From: Leptolyngbya sp. SIOISBB
Lineage (GTDB): Bacteria > Cyanobacteriota > Cyanobacteriia > Phormidesmidales > Phormidesmidaceae
Reading direction: 5' to 3'
Assembly: GCA_010671905.1 (NCBI GenBank)
Contig: JAAHII010000001.1
Location: 6,410,026 to 6,474,025, forward strand
DNA: 64,000 bases
The notes under the pieces were generated by a model. It was not told the origin of the DNA and did no database searches. It saw only the letters and a list, made by a program, of their open reading frames with translations. The position numbers were made by a program, and so were the translations under genes. Positions 56,036-64,000 of the stretch are shown here, piece by piece; position 1 is the first letter of the stretch, and every line of letters starts with the position of its first letter.

Positions 56036-57192
56036 CAGGGTTGATTCATTGTAGGAGACGAAAAATCCTCTCAACCTGGTTGGCGAGCTCTCGTAGAGCG
56101 GAAGTAACCGACTTAAACCCATTCAGTCGGAGCAAATTGATAGTAATGGAACGAAACAGAGAGGCATTGAGCAAAGCGTTCGGGTTTCGGCCATACGTTT
56201 CATCTTCATGAAGGGACGACATCTTTCGGCCAATGCAATTGATTTTCAATGCTCCAATGCCCTCGCACCATATTGTTCCAGAGTCTTGCCGTGGTCGCTA
56301 GAGAGCTGAGATAGTAGGCTCGATGAATGGAACATTTGTCTGGCGTACAGCGCCGTCGTTCAACACAGAGGATGGTTTTCGTCCCCTGCCAGCGTTGAGG
56401 GTCAATCCCTTGGGCAGAATACACGCTGACCCGCCGCTGTTCTTGACGGCCATGGTGGCATTCGAAGGGGGTTGAAGCGGTTTGTCGCGGTTGGCGATAA
56501 CGAATGATCGTCTCGATCTGACGATACAGCTTCCCCTGATTCTCTTTAACCGCCACCACATAGTCATTGCCCCCCTCAACAATGAGCGACAGTGTTTTTT
56601 TGCGCGTGAAGCGCATCCAGGCTGAAAGCCACTCCGCTCAAGTGGAGTTTCTCTAACAGATACTGCACAACCTTCAACTCGCTATTGTCGGTGGGGGTCA
56701 GCGCGGCTAAATCGACGGTGATCCCTTGGGCTTGAGCAAAGACACTGACGAGTCCGACAAAGCGCGTTTTGCCGTCATCGTCGGTGATGGGTTGTCGAAT
56801 CCGCTTCCCGTCAATGGCATATACATCCTCGTCTACCGTGAGATACTGGCGCATCCATTGAACAAAGGCGTCGCTGAGCGCGGCAAAGTCAAGCCCGATA
56901 TGGGCTCGCCGGAAGGTCGAAAAGGACGGTACCGCGTCAAGGTCAATCTGCAATAAGTCAGCTACCTCGGAACCGTAGCGTTGCGCAAACTCCTCTAGGG
57001 GGCGATTCCCTCGATAACCCGCTAAATTTCCCATCACAATGAACACCAAAATGATCCACAGCGGATGGCGTTTCCCACGAGCATGACGATAGTCAGGGAC
57101 GGTCTGTAGGGCTTCTATAAGGTTCATCGCAACATCAACGATACGGGTGCCTTACAGCTTAATTTTTATCTCATCACATTGAATCAGCCCTG
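56036..57192 (-). mobile_element. ISAs1-family insertion sequence with 10-bp target duplication
   Basis: 1157 bp. Terminal repeats CAGGGTTGATTCA at the left and CAGGGCTGATTCA (reverse complement at the right) differ at one base. Direct repeats TGTGGGTACG flank it at 56026-56035 and 57193-57202. Clean duplication and intact target show a fairly recent, simple insertion. It is a different ISAs1-family element from copies A and B. Confidence 0.93.
56046..57127 (-). pseudogene. ISAs1-family transposase, two one-base insertions
   Basis: Read through, a 359-residue transposase. VPDYRHARGKRHPLWIILV at the start is the DDE_Tnp_ISAs1-associated N-terminal domain; then VYAIDGKRIRQ, FSLDALHAQK, VAVKENQGKLYRQIE, RGHWSIENQLHW, and a final NEDETYG-like HEDETYGRN block. 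One extra A in a seven-A run near 56600 and one extra C in a C-run near 56215 break it. 1082 bases minus two is 1080, or 359 codons plus stop. Because the insertion itself looks young, these indels may be read errors and the element could be active. Confidence 0.88.
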
Positions 57193-58621
57193 TGTGGGTA
57201 CGTGGGAGTGGCACCTGCTCGATCAGGAAATGCTCTGGTCCTTGCCACAGGAAAAGCTGTTTGGCCTTACCCCTGGCAGCTTTGATGGCCGGCCCGAAAC
57301 GTTTTTTCAACTGGTACATGAGGGTGATCGCGACTTCTTGGATGCGGCGATCGCCACCGCGGCCCAACCTCAACAGCAATTTGCGGCCGAGTTTCGCGTG
57401 ATCCTGCCGGATCAAAGTATCCGCTGGCTAAATCAGCGAGGACAGGTGTTGCGTGACTCGCAAGGTCAGGTGATTCGGATGGTGGGGGTGACTTTTGACA
57501 TCACGGCCCAACATACTGTCCAAGCACTCTTGATGAAACAGATGGGGCGCGATCGCCTAATTGCCAAGCTTTCTCAAGATATTAACCGCACGGAGAAGGT
57601 GGATCAGGCGCTGCCGGAAGTCTTTGGGGTGGTTCGTGAGCACTTAGGACTCGACCGCCTGATCCTGATCGACCTGCGCGAAAATGCCGGTAAAGTCATT
57701 GCCGAAGCACAAATTCCAGCAATTGAGTCCATCTTGGATTGGAAAATGCGTCACCCTTGGTCGGTCAAAGCGGCCTATCTCGACAAATTTAAGTTGGGCC
57801 ACCCCGTTAGCATTTCCAACGTGCATCAGCAGCCGTTGAGTGAGTCAGAACTGGGCTTTTTGACATTTTTTGACGTGAGCGCCGACTTATCACTTCCGTT
57901 ATTAGAGGGTGACCAACTTTGGGCCTTGCTATCGGCCCAGTCGCGGCAGCCACGAGACTGGCTACCTGAAGAAATTAGATTATTAGAAACGGTTGGCATG
58001 CTGGTGAGTACCGCGATTCAGCGCGATCGCTTACATGATTATTTGACCCGAGCCAATCGCGAGCTCAAGCGGTTTGCCTACCTTGATGGCTTAACCCAAG
58101 TGGCCAACCGCCGCCGGTTTGAGCACTTTCTCAATCAAGAATGGCGGCGACTGATGCGTGAGCAATCATCCATGGCGGTCATCATGGTTGATATTGATCA
58201 CTTTAAAGCCTACAACGATCTCTACGGTCACCAAGCGGGTGACGATTGTCTGCGGCGAGTGGCCGGCATCTTGCGGAGTGCGATTCAGCGGCCGGCCGAT
58301 ATTGTGGCCCGCTATGGCGGCGAAGAATTTGTCTTGGTCCTGCCCAATACCGGGATTAAAGGGGCCGAGACCATTGCTGAAAGAATTAGAGTCCTCCTCC
58401 GGCAATCTCAAATTCCTCATAAAGGCTCACCTGTGGGCAAATTGCTTACCGTCAGTTTGGGCATAGCGGCCATGTATCCGCATCCGCTCAAGGCTCCCGA
58501 TGACCTCGTCAAGATTGCGGATCAGGCACTCTATCAGGCCAAAAAAAACGGGCGCGATCGCATCGTGGTGTTCCCGTTCCAAAAGCCTTCCCCCATCCCG
58601 CCGGGTTCAGTGCCCTCATAA
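57193..58621 (+). pseudogene. diguanylate cyclase, 3' part (PAS-GAF-GGDEF) after the IS
   Basis: The frame starts inside the IS end (TTG at 57179) and gives the rest of the third PAS domain (WEWHLLDQEMLWS, FRVILPDQSIRWL), a GAF-like domain at about 120-290 (VDQALPEVFGVVREHLGLDRL), and a complete GGDEF domain: DGLTQVANRRRFEHFL, VDIDHFKAYND, active site GGEEF, and an RPAD inhibitory site five residues before it. It should therefore be a competent c-di-GMP synthase if expressed alone. With 55172-56035 it makes one interrupted gene. Its sensory half is lost from the product. Confidence 0.9.
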
Positions 58622-58770
58622 GCTCAAACACTCATGACATGAGCTGCTCGTGAACATCGTCAAATCAATTCCCTCCCTTCCGACAATTTTATAGATAGGG
58701 CCTCAAGGCTTTCTTTATCAGGCGTTAGATTAGTTTAGAGATTGTTACGTCAGTTACCAGAGCCTCATCC

Positions 58771-59976
58771 ATGACTACCCAGTGCTTAAGTTGGCAAGAT
58801 CTTACAGCCCTGACCGACTTTGCGATTGACCGCATCAATGGCCCGACCAACGCCCAGGCTAGATTACGGCTGTTTGGCCAGTCTGAAGCCGATGTCCGCG
58901 TCACGCTTTATCGCGACAATCATGCCTGGTGCCCGTACTGCCAAAAGGTCTGGTTATGGCTGGAAGAAAAGCAGATTCCGTACCGCATCGAAAAGGTGAC
59001 GATGTTTTGCTATGGCCAAAAAGAAGCCTGGTATAAACGCAAAGTGCCCTCAGGAATGCTGCCAGCACTGGAATTGGACGGTCAGTTTATTACTGAAAGT
59101 GACGACATTTTGATCGCCTTGGAGCAGGCCTTTGGGCCTTTGGTATGGGGCTTGCAAGATCCCCAAGTGATGCCGCTGCGCCAACTAGAACGATTGCTCT
59201 TTCGAGCTTGGTGTAGTTGGCTTTGTTATCCGGCGCGATCGCAGCGGGACGAAGCGTATCATCGTGACCAATTTCTGAGCACGGTTGCAGAAGTAGAAGC
59301 CGCTCTGAGTCAGACACCCGGCCCATTTTTTCTGGATCCTTTCAGTGCTGCTGACATCATTTTTGTCCCCTATGTCGAGCGGATGCACGCCAGCCTGTAT
59401 TACTACAAAGGCTATGCTCTACGGGAAGCTAACCCGCGACTGTCAGATTGGTTCGACGGCCTCGAAAGTCGAGCAACCTATCGGGGCACCCAAAGTGACT
59501 TTCATACCCACGTCCACGATCTGCCCCCCCAAATGGGCGGTTGCTACGAAAACGGCACTCCTGAAGCTCGCCAAAATCAGCAAAGAGTCGATCAAGGCCC
59601 TTGGCTGGGATTGCCGGATGTGCGGTATCCCGAACCGGAAACCTCACGCGCCGAAGCTCTGCAGCAAGTCTTACGCCACCGCGCTAACATCATTCGTGTC
59701 AATCCAGCCCGTGATCAGGTCTTTGACGAGGCGCTGCGGTGTGCCCTCACTCACCTGATGACAGGGGACTCTTGTTCACCTCCCCAAGGTACTGATTTGG
59801 GATTGCGATACTTACGCGATCGCATCAATGTACCGCGTGATATGTCGATTTACGCGGCCAAACGGCTGCGCGAATCTCTGGAACATACGGCAGCGCTCGT
59901 GGGCGATCGGCAAGGACCTGAGATTCCGGTCCGTCACCGCCGCGATCAAAATCCGGCAGATTTTGCGCCCGTATAA
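58771..59976 (+). CDS. glutathione S-transferase family protein (CPYC type)
   Basis: 401 residues. The N-terminal thioredoxin fold at about 48-125 has the active site CPYC in [21 protein letters not shown] and the cis-Pro block [13 protein letters not shown]. The helical C-terminal domain follows, with [23 protein letters not shown]. The last 120 residues ([26 protein letters not shown]) form an extension seen in cyanobacterial and plastid members and not in ordinary 220-residue GSTs. The CxxC suggests glutaredoxin-like or omega-class chemistry. Convergent with the DUF429 gene 14 bases away. Confidence 0.9.
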   Translation: MTTQCLSWQDLTALTDFAIDRINGPTNAQARLRLFGQSEADVRVTLYRDNHAWCPYCQKVWLWLEEKQIPYRIEKVTMFCYGQKEAWYKRKVPSGMLPALELDGQFITESDDILIALEQAFGPLVWGLQDPQVMPLRQLERLLFRAWCSWLCYPARSQRDEAYHRDQFLSTVAEVEAALSQTPGPFFLDPFSAADIIFVPYVERMHASLYYYKGYALREANPRLSDWFDGLESRATYRGTQSDFHTHVHDLPPQMGGCYENGTPEARQNQQRVDQGPWLGLPDVRYPEPETSRAEALQQVLRHRANIIRVNPARDQVFDEALRCALTHLMTGDSCSPPQGTDLGLRYLRDRINVPRDMSIYAAKRLRESLEHTAALVGDRQGPEIPVRHRRDQNPADFAPV

Positions 59977-59990
59977 CTCTGGGTTGGGGC

Positions 59991-60752
59991 TTACCGGTCC
60001 CTCAAGCTCTTGGGCGCAACCTGGTCTGAATACGGCGCGGGCACCACAATGTAACCGCCTGCCGCATCGCCTAATACCCAATTGCGGTTTAAGCCCCACC
60101 ACCACCAATGAGCACCGGCATAGGCACAGGTCAGACTATCCAACTGATCTTCCACCGCTTTCAGTGCTTTGCCACCCTTGGGTAACGTGGGTAAATCGCT
60201 CTCCTGTAGGGTCAGGGACGGCGCTAGAGTCGGCAAGGTGATTAACTGCAAATTGCGAAGGTGGGCCAAGGCTTGTCGACGCTCGGCGATGCGCCCTTTT
60301 TTGTACTTCAAAATTTTGGATAGCCGAAATAGATGAATCGTAGCAGGATGAGGAAACAGTTCAATCTGAAAGCGGCCTGCCTTTTGCGGAGAGATTTTTG
60401 GGGCGTGTTGGAAACCGCGAGCTTCTAGTGCTAAGCCAAACTCTAAGAGGGCCGTGGCAAAAGGCCGTCCTCGGTTAGCTGGATAGCAGCCCGCATCGTA
60501 CTTACCAAAATATCGGTGAGCCAGGCGATCGCACTCCCGCATTCCCGTCTCATTGGGAATCAGCGTCGGCGCATCCACCGCGATCAACGCTGGAGCCGCT
60601 GGCGGAATCAAACGATCCAACAGAGCCAAAACATCCACTCTGGTGTCGCAATGATAAAAACCCAGCAATTGCAGCCCCGTTGCCACCTGCTGCAGATGAC
60701 AAACACCACTGCCCCCAGACTGCCATCCCAAATCAACCCCGACGAAATACAT
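59991..60752 (-). CDS. DUF429 domain-containing protein
   Basis: 253 residues. FVGVDLGWQSGGSGVCHL at the start, then IAVDAPTLIPNETGMRECDRLAH and a C-terminal EDQLDSLTCAYAGAHWW are typical DUF429 blocks, an RNase-H-like fold with acidic residues in the first strand and last helix (Asp7, Asp near 75, Asp near 212). Possible nuclease by fold; the biochemical role is unknown. No partner gene. Confidence 0.88.
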   Translation of the reverse strand: MYFVGVDLGWQSGGSGVCHLQQVATGLQLLGFYHCDTRVDVLALLDRLIPPAAPALIAVDAPTLIPNETGMRECDRLAHRYFGKYDAGCYPANRGRPFATALLEFGLALEARGFQHAPKISPQKAGRFQIELFPHPATIHLFRLSKILKYKKGRIAERRQALAHLRNLQLITLPTLAPSLTLQESDLPTLPKGGKALKAVEDQLDSLTCAYAGAHWWWWGLNRNWVLGDAAGGYIVVPAPYSDQVAPKSLRDR

Positions 60753-61204
60753 GGGTTGCTTTCATCCCTCACCACTCACTCAGATCTCGACACGATGGTA
60801 TCGTGTACCCCTGCCTCCGCCAGTTACGGAACTGTTTGCCAGTTTCATCCAGGTAATTACCCGCTAGCCACATAACATCGACTGGCGCTGATCGAGACTT
60901 TCTCCTAAACAATTGCGAGGTCAAGGGGACAAACCGCTACTGTTCGGCGCTGATCCTGATCTACCTTGGGGAAAACAACTTTAATTTAGAGTAATGACCC
61001 TTCAGGGGAGGCCATCGGTCATCGCTCCTTGTCTGCGATCGCGGATGGCCATCGCAAGCAGCAGTTTGATCAGGTCGCCCTGAATTATTGAAACCGGTTT
61101 CTGGCATGCATTTAATTCCGTATTCCGACCGCCGCATTCCATATTCTGCTAGAGCAATCACCCCCTAATGAGTTTAATGACAGGCCCAGAGAGGAGTTCA
61201 ACGG
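60753..61204. other. 452-bp gap with an R2 repeat
   Basis: R2c lies at 61071-61151. The rest is intergenic, with the promoter of the DUF429 gene at the left and of the Trp-rich gene at the right. Nothing else is seen. Confidence 0.5.
61071..61151 (+). repeat. R2c: copy of dispersed repeat R2
   Basis: GCAGTTTGATCAGGTCGCCCTG at the left as in R2a, then TTTCTGGCATGCATTTAATTCCG and ATTCTGCTAG at the right. Confidence 0.7.
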
Positions 61205-61450
61205 ATGGCTAAAAAACAAAAGTTTCCCCATCTCATTGGCTCGAAATGGACAGCGCAGGAAAAAACCTTTGGCTGGCGGCACTTTCAAGTCGTGAACCGC
61301 AAAAATGAGCAGGGCATGGTGTTTGCCGAGATGGCTGCCGCTTGTGATCCAGAGGTTCGGTTTTGGATCAATGCCAAAGGCTTAAAAAATCGACAGGCTT
61401 GGCTAGCGGGGTGGCAATCTCGACAAGAACAGCAAAGGCAACAACTTTAA
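61205..61450 (+). CDS. TIGR02450 family Trp-rich protein
   Basis: 81 residues with five Trp. IGSKWTAQEKTFGWRHFQVVNRK, EMAAACDPEVRFWINAKGLKNR and AWLAGWQ match the TIGR02450 family (start H/K-L-x-GSKWTA and a C-terminal RxxWxxGW). Found in cyanobacteria and marine gamma-proteobacteria, function unknown. Same strand as the DUF2605 gene, 30 bases apart. Confidence 0.92.
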   Translation: MAKKQKFPHLIGSKWTAQEKTFGWRHFQVVNRKNEQGMVFAEMAAACDPEVRFWINAKGLKNRQAWLAGWQSRQEQQRQQL

Positions 61451-61480
61451 AAGATTGTTACGCTACAACCATTAGCGACA

Positions 61481-61840
61481 ATGAGCTGGGAGATGAGTAT
61501 GTCGGCAACGGAACCCACCAACCCCTCAGAACCGCCCATTATGCAGGTGGTCTTGGAACCGTTATTAGAAGATTTTCAATACTGGTTTGGGAAGACGCAG
61601 ACGTTATTGAACTCTTCTCAAGCGGATTGCCTGGCTGTCAGCGATCGCCAAACCTTTACCCAAGAAGTCGAAGCGGCCCAGCGGGCCGTCGCGACCGCAA
61701 AAACGCTATTGCTAGCCACTGACGGCCAGGCCGGGGTCGACATTGCGGTGGTGGGGCAGTGGCATCGACTAGTGGGTAAGTGCTGGCAGACATCGCGCTA
61801 CATTCGTCAGCATAACCAGGGAAACTCGGCAGCCGATTAA
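61481..61840 (+). CDS. DUF2605 domain-containing protein
   Basis: 119 residues. VLEPLLEDFQYWFGKTQTLL near 24, then RQTFTQEVEAAQRAVATAKTLL and VVGQWHRLVGKCWQTSRYIR are DUF2605 blocks. Helical, soluble, cyanobacteria-specific, unknown function. In many cyanobacteria a DUF2605 gene stands next to a DUF2973 gene as it does here, which suggests a shared task. ATG at 61481; later in-frame ATGs at 61493 and 61499 are possible starts. Confidence 0.88.
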   Translation: MSWEMSMSATEPTNPSEPPIMQVVLEPLLEDFQYWFGKTQTLLNSSQADCLAVSDRQTFTQEVEAAQRAVATAKTLLLATDGQAGVDIAVVGQWHRLVGKCWQTSRYIRQHNQGNSAAD

Positions 61841-62035
61841 TGCCAGCGATAGAGTAATCCCGCGATCGCCCCGGTTACTCAAGCATTTACGTCAACTTTG
61901 GCCTCAGGTTTTGGGCGATCACCTTAAAATCACCGTCGCCGTTAGATACACTGGATAGGGATGGCGTATTAACTGCAATCAATGCTGATGCCATCTTGAC
62001 TTTACTGGTCTCTAGGGAGCCACTTCACAAGAATC

Positions 62036-62338
62036 ATGTTGCACGCTCTTTACATCATTGCATTCGCCGTTTTGTCGGTGTTGGCCATCAGTAACTTGAT
62101 TCGCAACATCGTCATGTTTGGTACCGAACCTCGTCGCGGCCCGCGTAACTCAGGATTTGGTAACGGCCCGGCGAATGATTCGAACCGCTCGGTCCCCCAT
62201 CCCGAAATGCTGGATGAAGATGGTCGAGTATTGGATGAGCCGTTGCTGGTCATGAAATCAATTTCGTTAGAAGATGCCCGCGAGCAGTTAGATGCCCTCT
62301 ACGAAGGCAACTCTGATGGCTCATCTGATGAAGACTGA
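62036..62338 (+). CDS. DUF2973 domain-containing membrane protein
   Basis: 100 residues. One N-terminal membrane helix at about 5-28 (LYIIAFAVLSVLAISNLIRNIV), then a polar Gly/Asn/Pro-rich stretch, HPEMLDEDGRVLDEPLLVMKSISLEDAREQLDALYE and an acidic tail. The H-P-E-x-L-D-x-x-G block is the DUF2973 signature. Single-pass protein with a cytoplasmic tail; function unknown. Follows the DUF2605 gene after 195 bases. Confidence 0.92.
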   Translation: MLHALYIIAFAVLSVLAISNLIRNIVMFGTEPRRGPRNSGFGNGPANDSNRSVPHPEMLDEDGRVLDEPLLVMKSISLEDAREQLDALYEGNSDGSSDED

Positions 62339-62793
62339 TCAAACGGTGCAATCCACGCTGACGTCCTGACTCTGTGGGCACAGAACAGTGAGTTTTCAAT
62401 CAAACGCGCTGTTTTGTGCCACTCCTCAGACCAGGGGTTTCAACCCTCCTAGTACACAACGGCGTAAATTTCCGTACCCTTTGTGATGAACAAGGGGCCA
62501 GGGGAGCAAGGGGGGAGCGGATTCCGGAGGGGGCTCACGACTTGTGCCATAGAGGACTAGGTCGAGCTGACTTTTCCCGTTATCTTTTTGGGAGAAAAAT
62601 TTCGGAAGGATTTGATCACCCTGGAAGCCTAAAGGCTGGTTGGCAATTCTCAGTAGACATTTCTTGTTGCAAATTACCTTTGCTCCCAGAATCCTTGGTA
62701 TTTGGTCGTCCTAGGGCTTAGCAGGAAAAGTTGGCTAGGTCGAGGGCCTGAGAATTTAGTTTTGAAAGGCTGCTCTAAATAAACTTTTGGAGC
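62339..62793. other. 455-bp gap without a gene
   Basis: Holds a G-rich tract near 62490-62520 (AGGGGCCAGGGGAGCAAGGGG). An open frame of 101 codons on the plus strand is low in coding character. No RNA gene is seen. Confidence 0.5.
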
Positions 62794-63336
62794 CTAAAGA
62801 GAACGTCCGATACCGAGTTGAAAGGTCATGGGTCGCTCTCCATCGGCTTGGGTATTGATGCCGTACTGGGTATTTCCGTAAATTATCGTGCCAGGGAGCA
62901 GCTCCGCTTCCGCTCCTGCCGAGAGGACAAACCCGTTTTGGTCGCCAATTTCAGTGCCTTGAGCTTGACCGTTGATGATCGCATAGCCGCCACCGAAGTA
63001 AACATTGGCCCTTTCCATCACCGAGATGTCGTAAGTCACACTCGGGATAATAGCCGCCGCTTCGTCATCAAGATACACATTCCCTCGCAATGAAAAGGCT
63101 GAGCCTTCGAGATCTAGACGGCCTTGATACTTTAAGGGTTCAGTACCAGAGAGTTGTGTGGCCTCTGGCAATAAATCCAGGGGGGTCGCTGCTGGATGCT
63201 CTAACATTGCAGGCAAACCATCCTCGACAGAGGTGCCTAGATAACTACCTTCTAACTGGGCTTGGACGGCTGTGGGAAATAGCAGAAATATTGCCGAAAG
63301 CCCGATTCCCCAAGGTACTATTGCTCGCATCAGCAT
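62794..63336 (-). CDS. secreted beta-rich protein, possibly a small outer-membrane barrel
   Basis: 180 residues with a signal peptide at about 1-26 (AIVPWGIGLSAIFLLFPTAVQAQ). The mature part has amphipathic beta strands (FSLRGNVYLD, VTYDISVMERANVYFGGGYAI, FVLSAGAEAELLPGTIIYGNTQYGI) and ends MTFQLGIGRSL, a strand-like C-terminus typical of outer-membrane barrels. About six strands after residue 70 are seen, so an eight-stranded barrel is possible. No family is recognised. Function unknown. Confidence 0.7.
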   Translation of the reverse strand: MLMRAIVPWGIGLSAIFLLFPTAVQAQLEGSYLGTSVEDGLPAMLEHPAATPLDLLPEATQLSGTEPLKYQGRLDLEGSAFSLRGNVYLDDEAAAIIPSVTYDISVMERANVYFGGGYAIINGQAQGTEIGDQNGFVLSAGAEAELLPGTIIYGNTQYGINTQADGERPMTFQLGIGRSL

Positions 63337-63741
63337 TCAGATCCCTAATGAATCATTCCTGAATTCCATGGTGCGGAACTTCTTTGGCAGGAAGTCGTCA
63401 TCTGTGCCACTTTGCAAGAGTGGTCTTGGCCCAATCAAGCCGCTGCTTGCCCGCCTAGCGAAACAAATTAAGGCGAAAGTCCTCTTGCCAATGGCCAGTG
63501 TTTTTAGGGCAGCTTTGCAGCGGACAGGAAATATCGCAATGTGTGGATCAGTGAGAACGATGCAAAGTGCTGCAATGCTTAGCCAGAGATACCTTCATCT
63601 CTGGTCTGTATAGGGCTGTCTCCTTCCCGCAGGGGGTTCGGCGTTTTGCGGTGGTCGCTCTTTTCCGCCTAGCAATACCTACCATCGTGTTTCTACCTCA
63701 AATAGCTTGAGGGGTTACCAAGAGAATTTGGACAACTATTC
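63337..63741. other. 405-bp gap without a gene
   Basis: Lies between the barrel-like gene and the DUF2808 gene. Short frames only. No repeat or RNA gene was recognised. Confidence 0.5.
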
Positions 63742-64000
63742 TCAATGAAAAAATATCAGCTCTCTTCGGTAGATATGAATGCGGCCAGTGCCAATGCGCT
63801 GAAAGCGAGGATTTTCACCGGCGGGGGCGGCAGTGACGTCATACAGGTAGACGCCATCCCAACGGGGATTACGCACCAGATCAAGAGCGAAGGTGAGCAG
63901 CCGACCGGGTTCAGCGGGCTCTGCTAAGCGAATGGTGAGGGTTTGCGTGTCATCGTCAAAGTCAGCCGCAGCAACTGAATACTCAGGCCCACGATCGCGC
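63742..64000 (-). CDS. DUF2808 domain-containing protein (C-terminal part)
   Basis: Minus-strand frame entering at the window end and stopping with TGA at 63742-63744. About 86 codons: EYSVAAADFDDDTQTLTIRL, then PAEPGRLLTFALDLVRNPRWDGVYLYDVTAAPAG, then IGTGRIHIYR. This is the second half of DUF2808, a cyanobacterial family of secreted beta-sandwich proteins with a signal peptide, here outside the window. The family is often linked to the surface; function unknown. Small plus-strand open frames across it are shadows. Confidence 0.88.
   Translation of the reverse strand, partial: RDRGPEYSVAAADFDDDTQTLTIRLAEPAEPGRLLTFALDLVRNPRWDGVYLYDVTAAPAGENPRFQRIGTGRIHIYRRELIFFH

Noticed and set aside
62416-62721. 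101-codon open frame on the plus strand
   Set aside because: Runs through a G-rich low-complexity tract and gives an atypical protein without start signals.
63745-63927. 60-codon plus-strand open frame near the window end
   Set aside because: It is antisense to a convincing DUF2808 C-terminus on the minus strand.
1-64000. tRNA and rRNA genes
   Set aside because: A reading scan for conserved T-loop and anticodon-arm patterns found none; a proper tRNAscan run would be needed to exclude an atypical one.

Overview
This window is chromosomal DNA of a cyanobacterium. The main evidence is a rbcL-rbcX-rbcS operon on the minus strand (28843 down to 26362), a phycobiliprotein lyase gene (cpcS), a gas vesicle gene (gvpG), several families of small proteins found mainly in cyanobacteria (DUF2605, DUF2973, the TIGR02450 Trp-rich family, DUF2808), and very frequent HIP1 octamers (GCGATCGC). 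Moderate GC, many dispersed palindromes and the gene repertoire suggest a Leptolyngbya-like filamentous lineage; that placement is a guess.

Layout. 1-5000: a partial epimerase gene, an alpha/beta hydrolase remnant, and three stacked insertion sequences (ISAs1-type, an IS701-like element with an NF041680-type transposase, IS630). 5000-10900: ordinary accessory metabolism (nitroreductase, transglutaminase-like protein, SDR, LtrA) and a cluster of very small genes ending in a truncated DUF2283 gene. 10800-20500: alpha-amylase, heme A synthesis (ctaA, ctaB), a PEP-CTERM protein, homoserine kinase, an SLH-domain protein without a barrel, a CPBP protease overlapping clpS. 20600-26200: sugar transferase and membrane proteins (TM2, DUF2752, AI-2E, a frameshifted bestrophin). 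26300-30100: the RuBisCO operon with a 1.28-kb upstream gap. 30100-33500: DUF2892, DUF169 and a BchE-type radical SAM cyclase fused to a C-terminal receiver-like domain. 33500-37240: a graveyard of transposase remnants (ISAs1, IS110, IS630) around a small DUF2188 gene. 37300-45600: hemE, cpcS, gvpG, glk, a YebC-family gene, an ABC-F gene and a nine-repeat propeller-like secreted protein. 46500-54400: an AT-richer dioxygenase gene, a DUF697 GTPase, a toxin-23-like secreted protein, DUF6194, a histidine kinase without an adjacent regulator, LD-carboxypeptidase. 55100-58600: a PAS-PAS-PAS-GAF-GGDEF diguanylate cyclase gene split by an ISAs1-family element with a clean 10-bp target duplication. 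58700-64000: GST, DUF429, small cyanobacterial conserved genes, a secreted barrel-like protein and the C-terminus of a DUF2808 protein.

Two dispersed repeat families run through the window. R1 is about 130 bp, has CTAG-type ends, inverted termini and two internal hairpins, and occurs in seven full or partial copies; it looks like a MITE with a YTAR target. R2 is about 80-130 bp and occurs in three copies. Tetrapyrrole genes are spread through the window (hemE, ctaA, ctaB, cpcS, bchE), so it touches heme, chlorophyll and bilin metabolism, but they are not one operon.

Reading caution: many genes carry one-base indels, mostly in short homopolymers, and one of them is in rbcL, which a photoautotroph cannot easily lose. 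Some frameshifts may therefore be sequence errors. The nonsense mutations, the 16-bp duplication and the IS insertions cannot be explained that way. The most interesting coding feature is the BchE-receiver fusion next to a DUF169 gene; the most interesting non-coding feature is R1.
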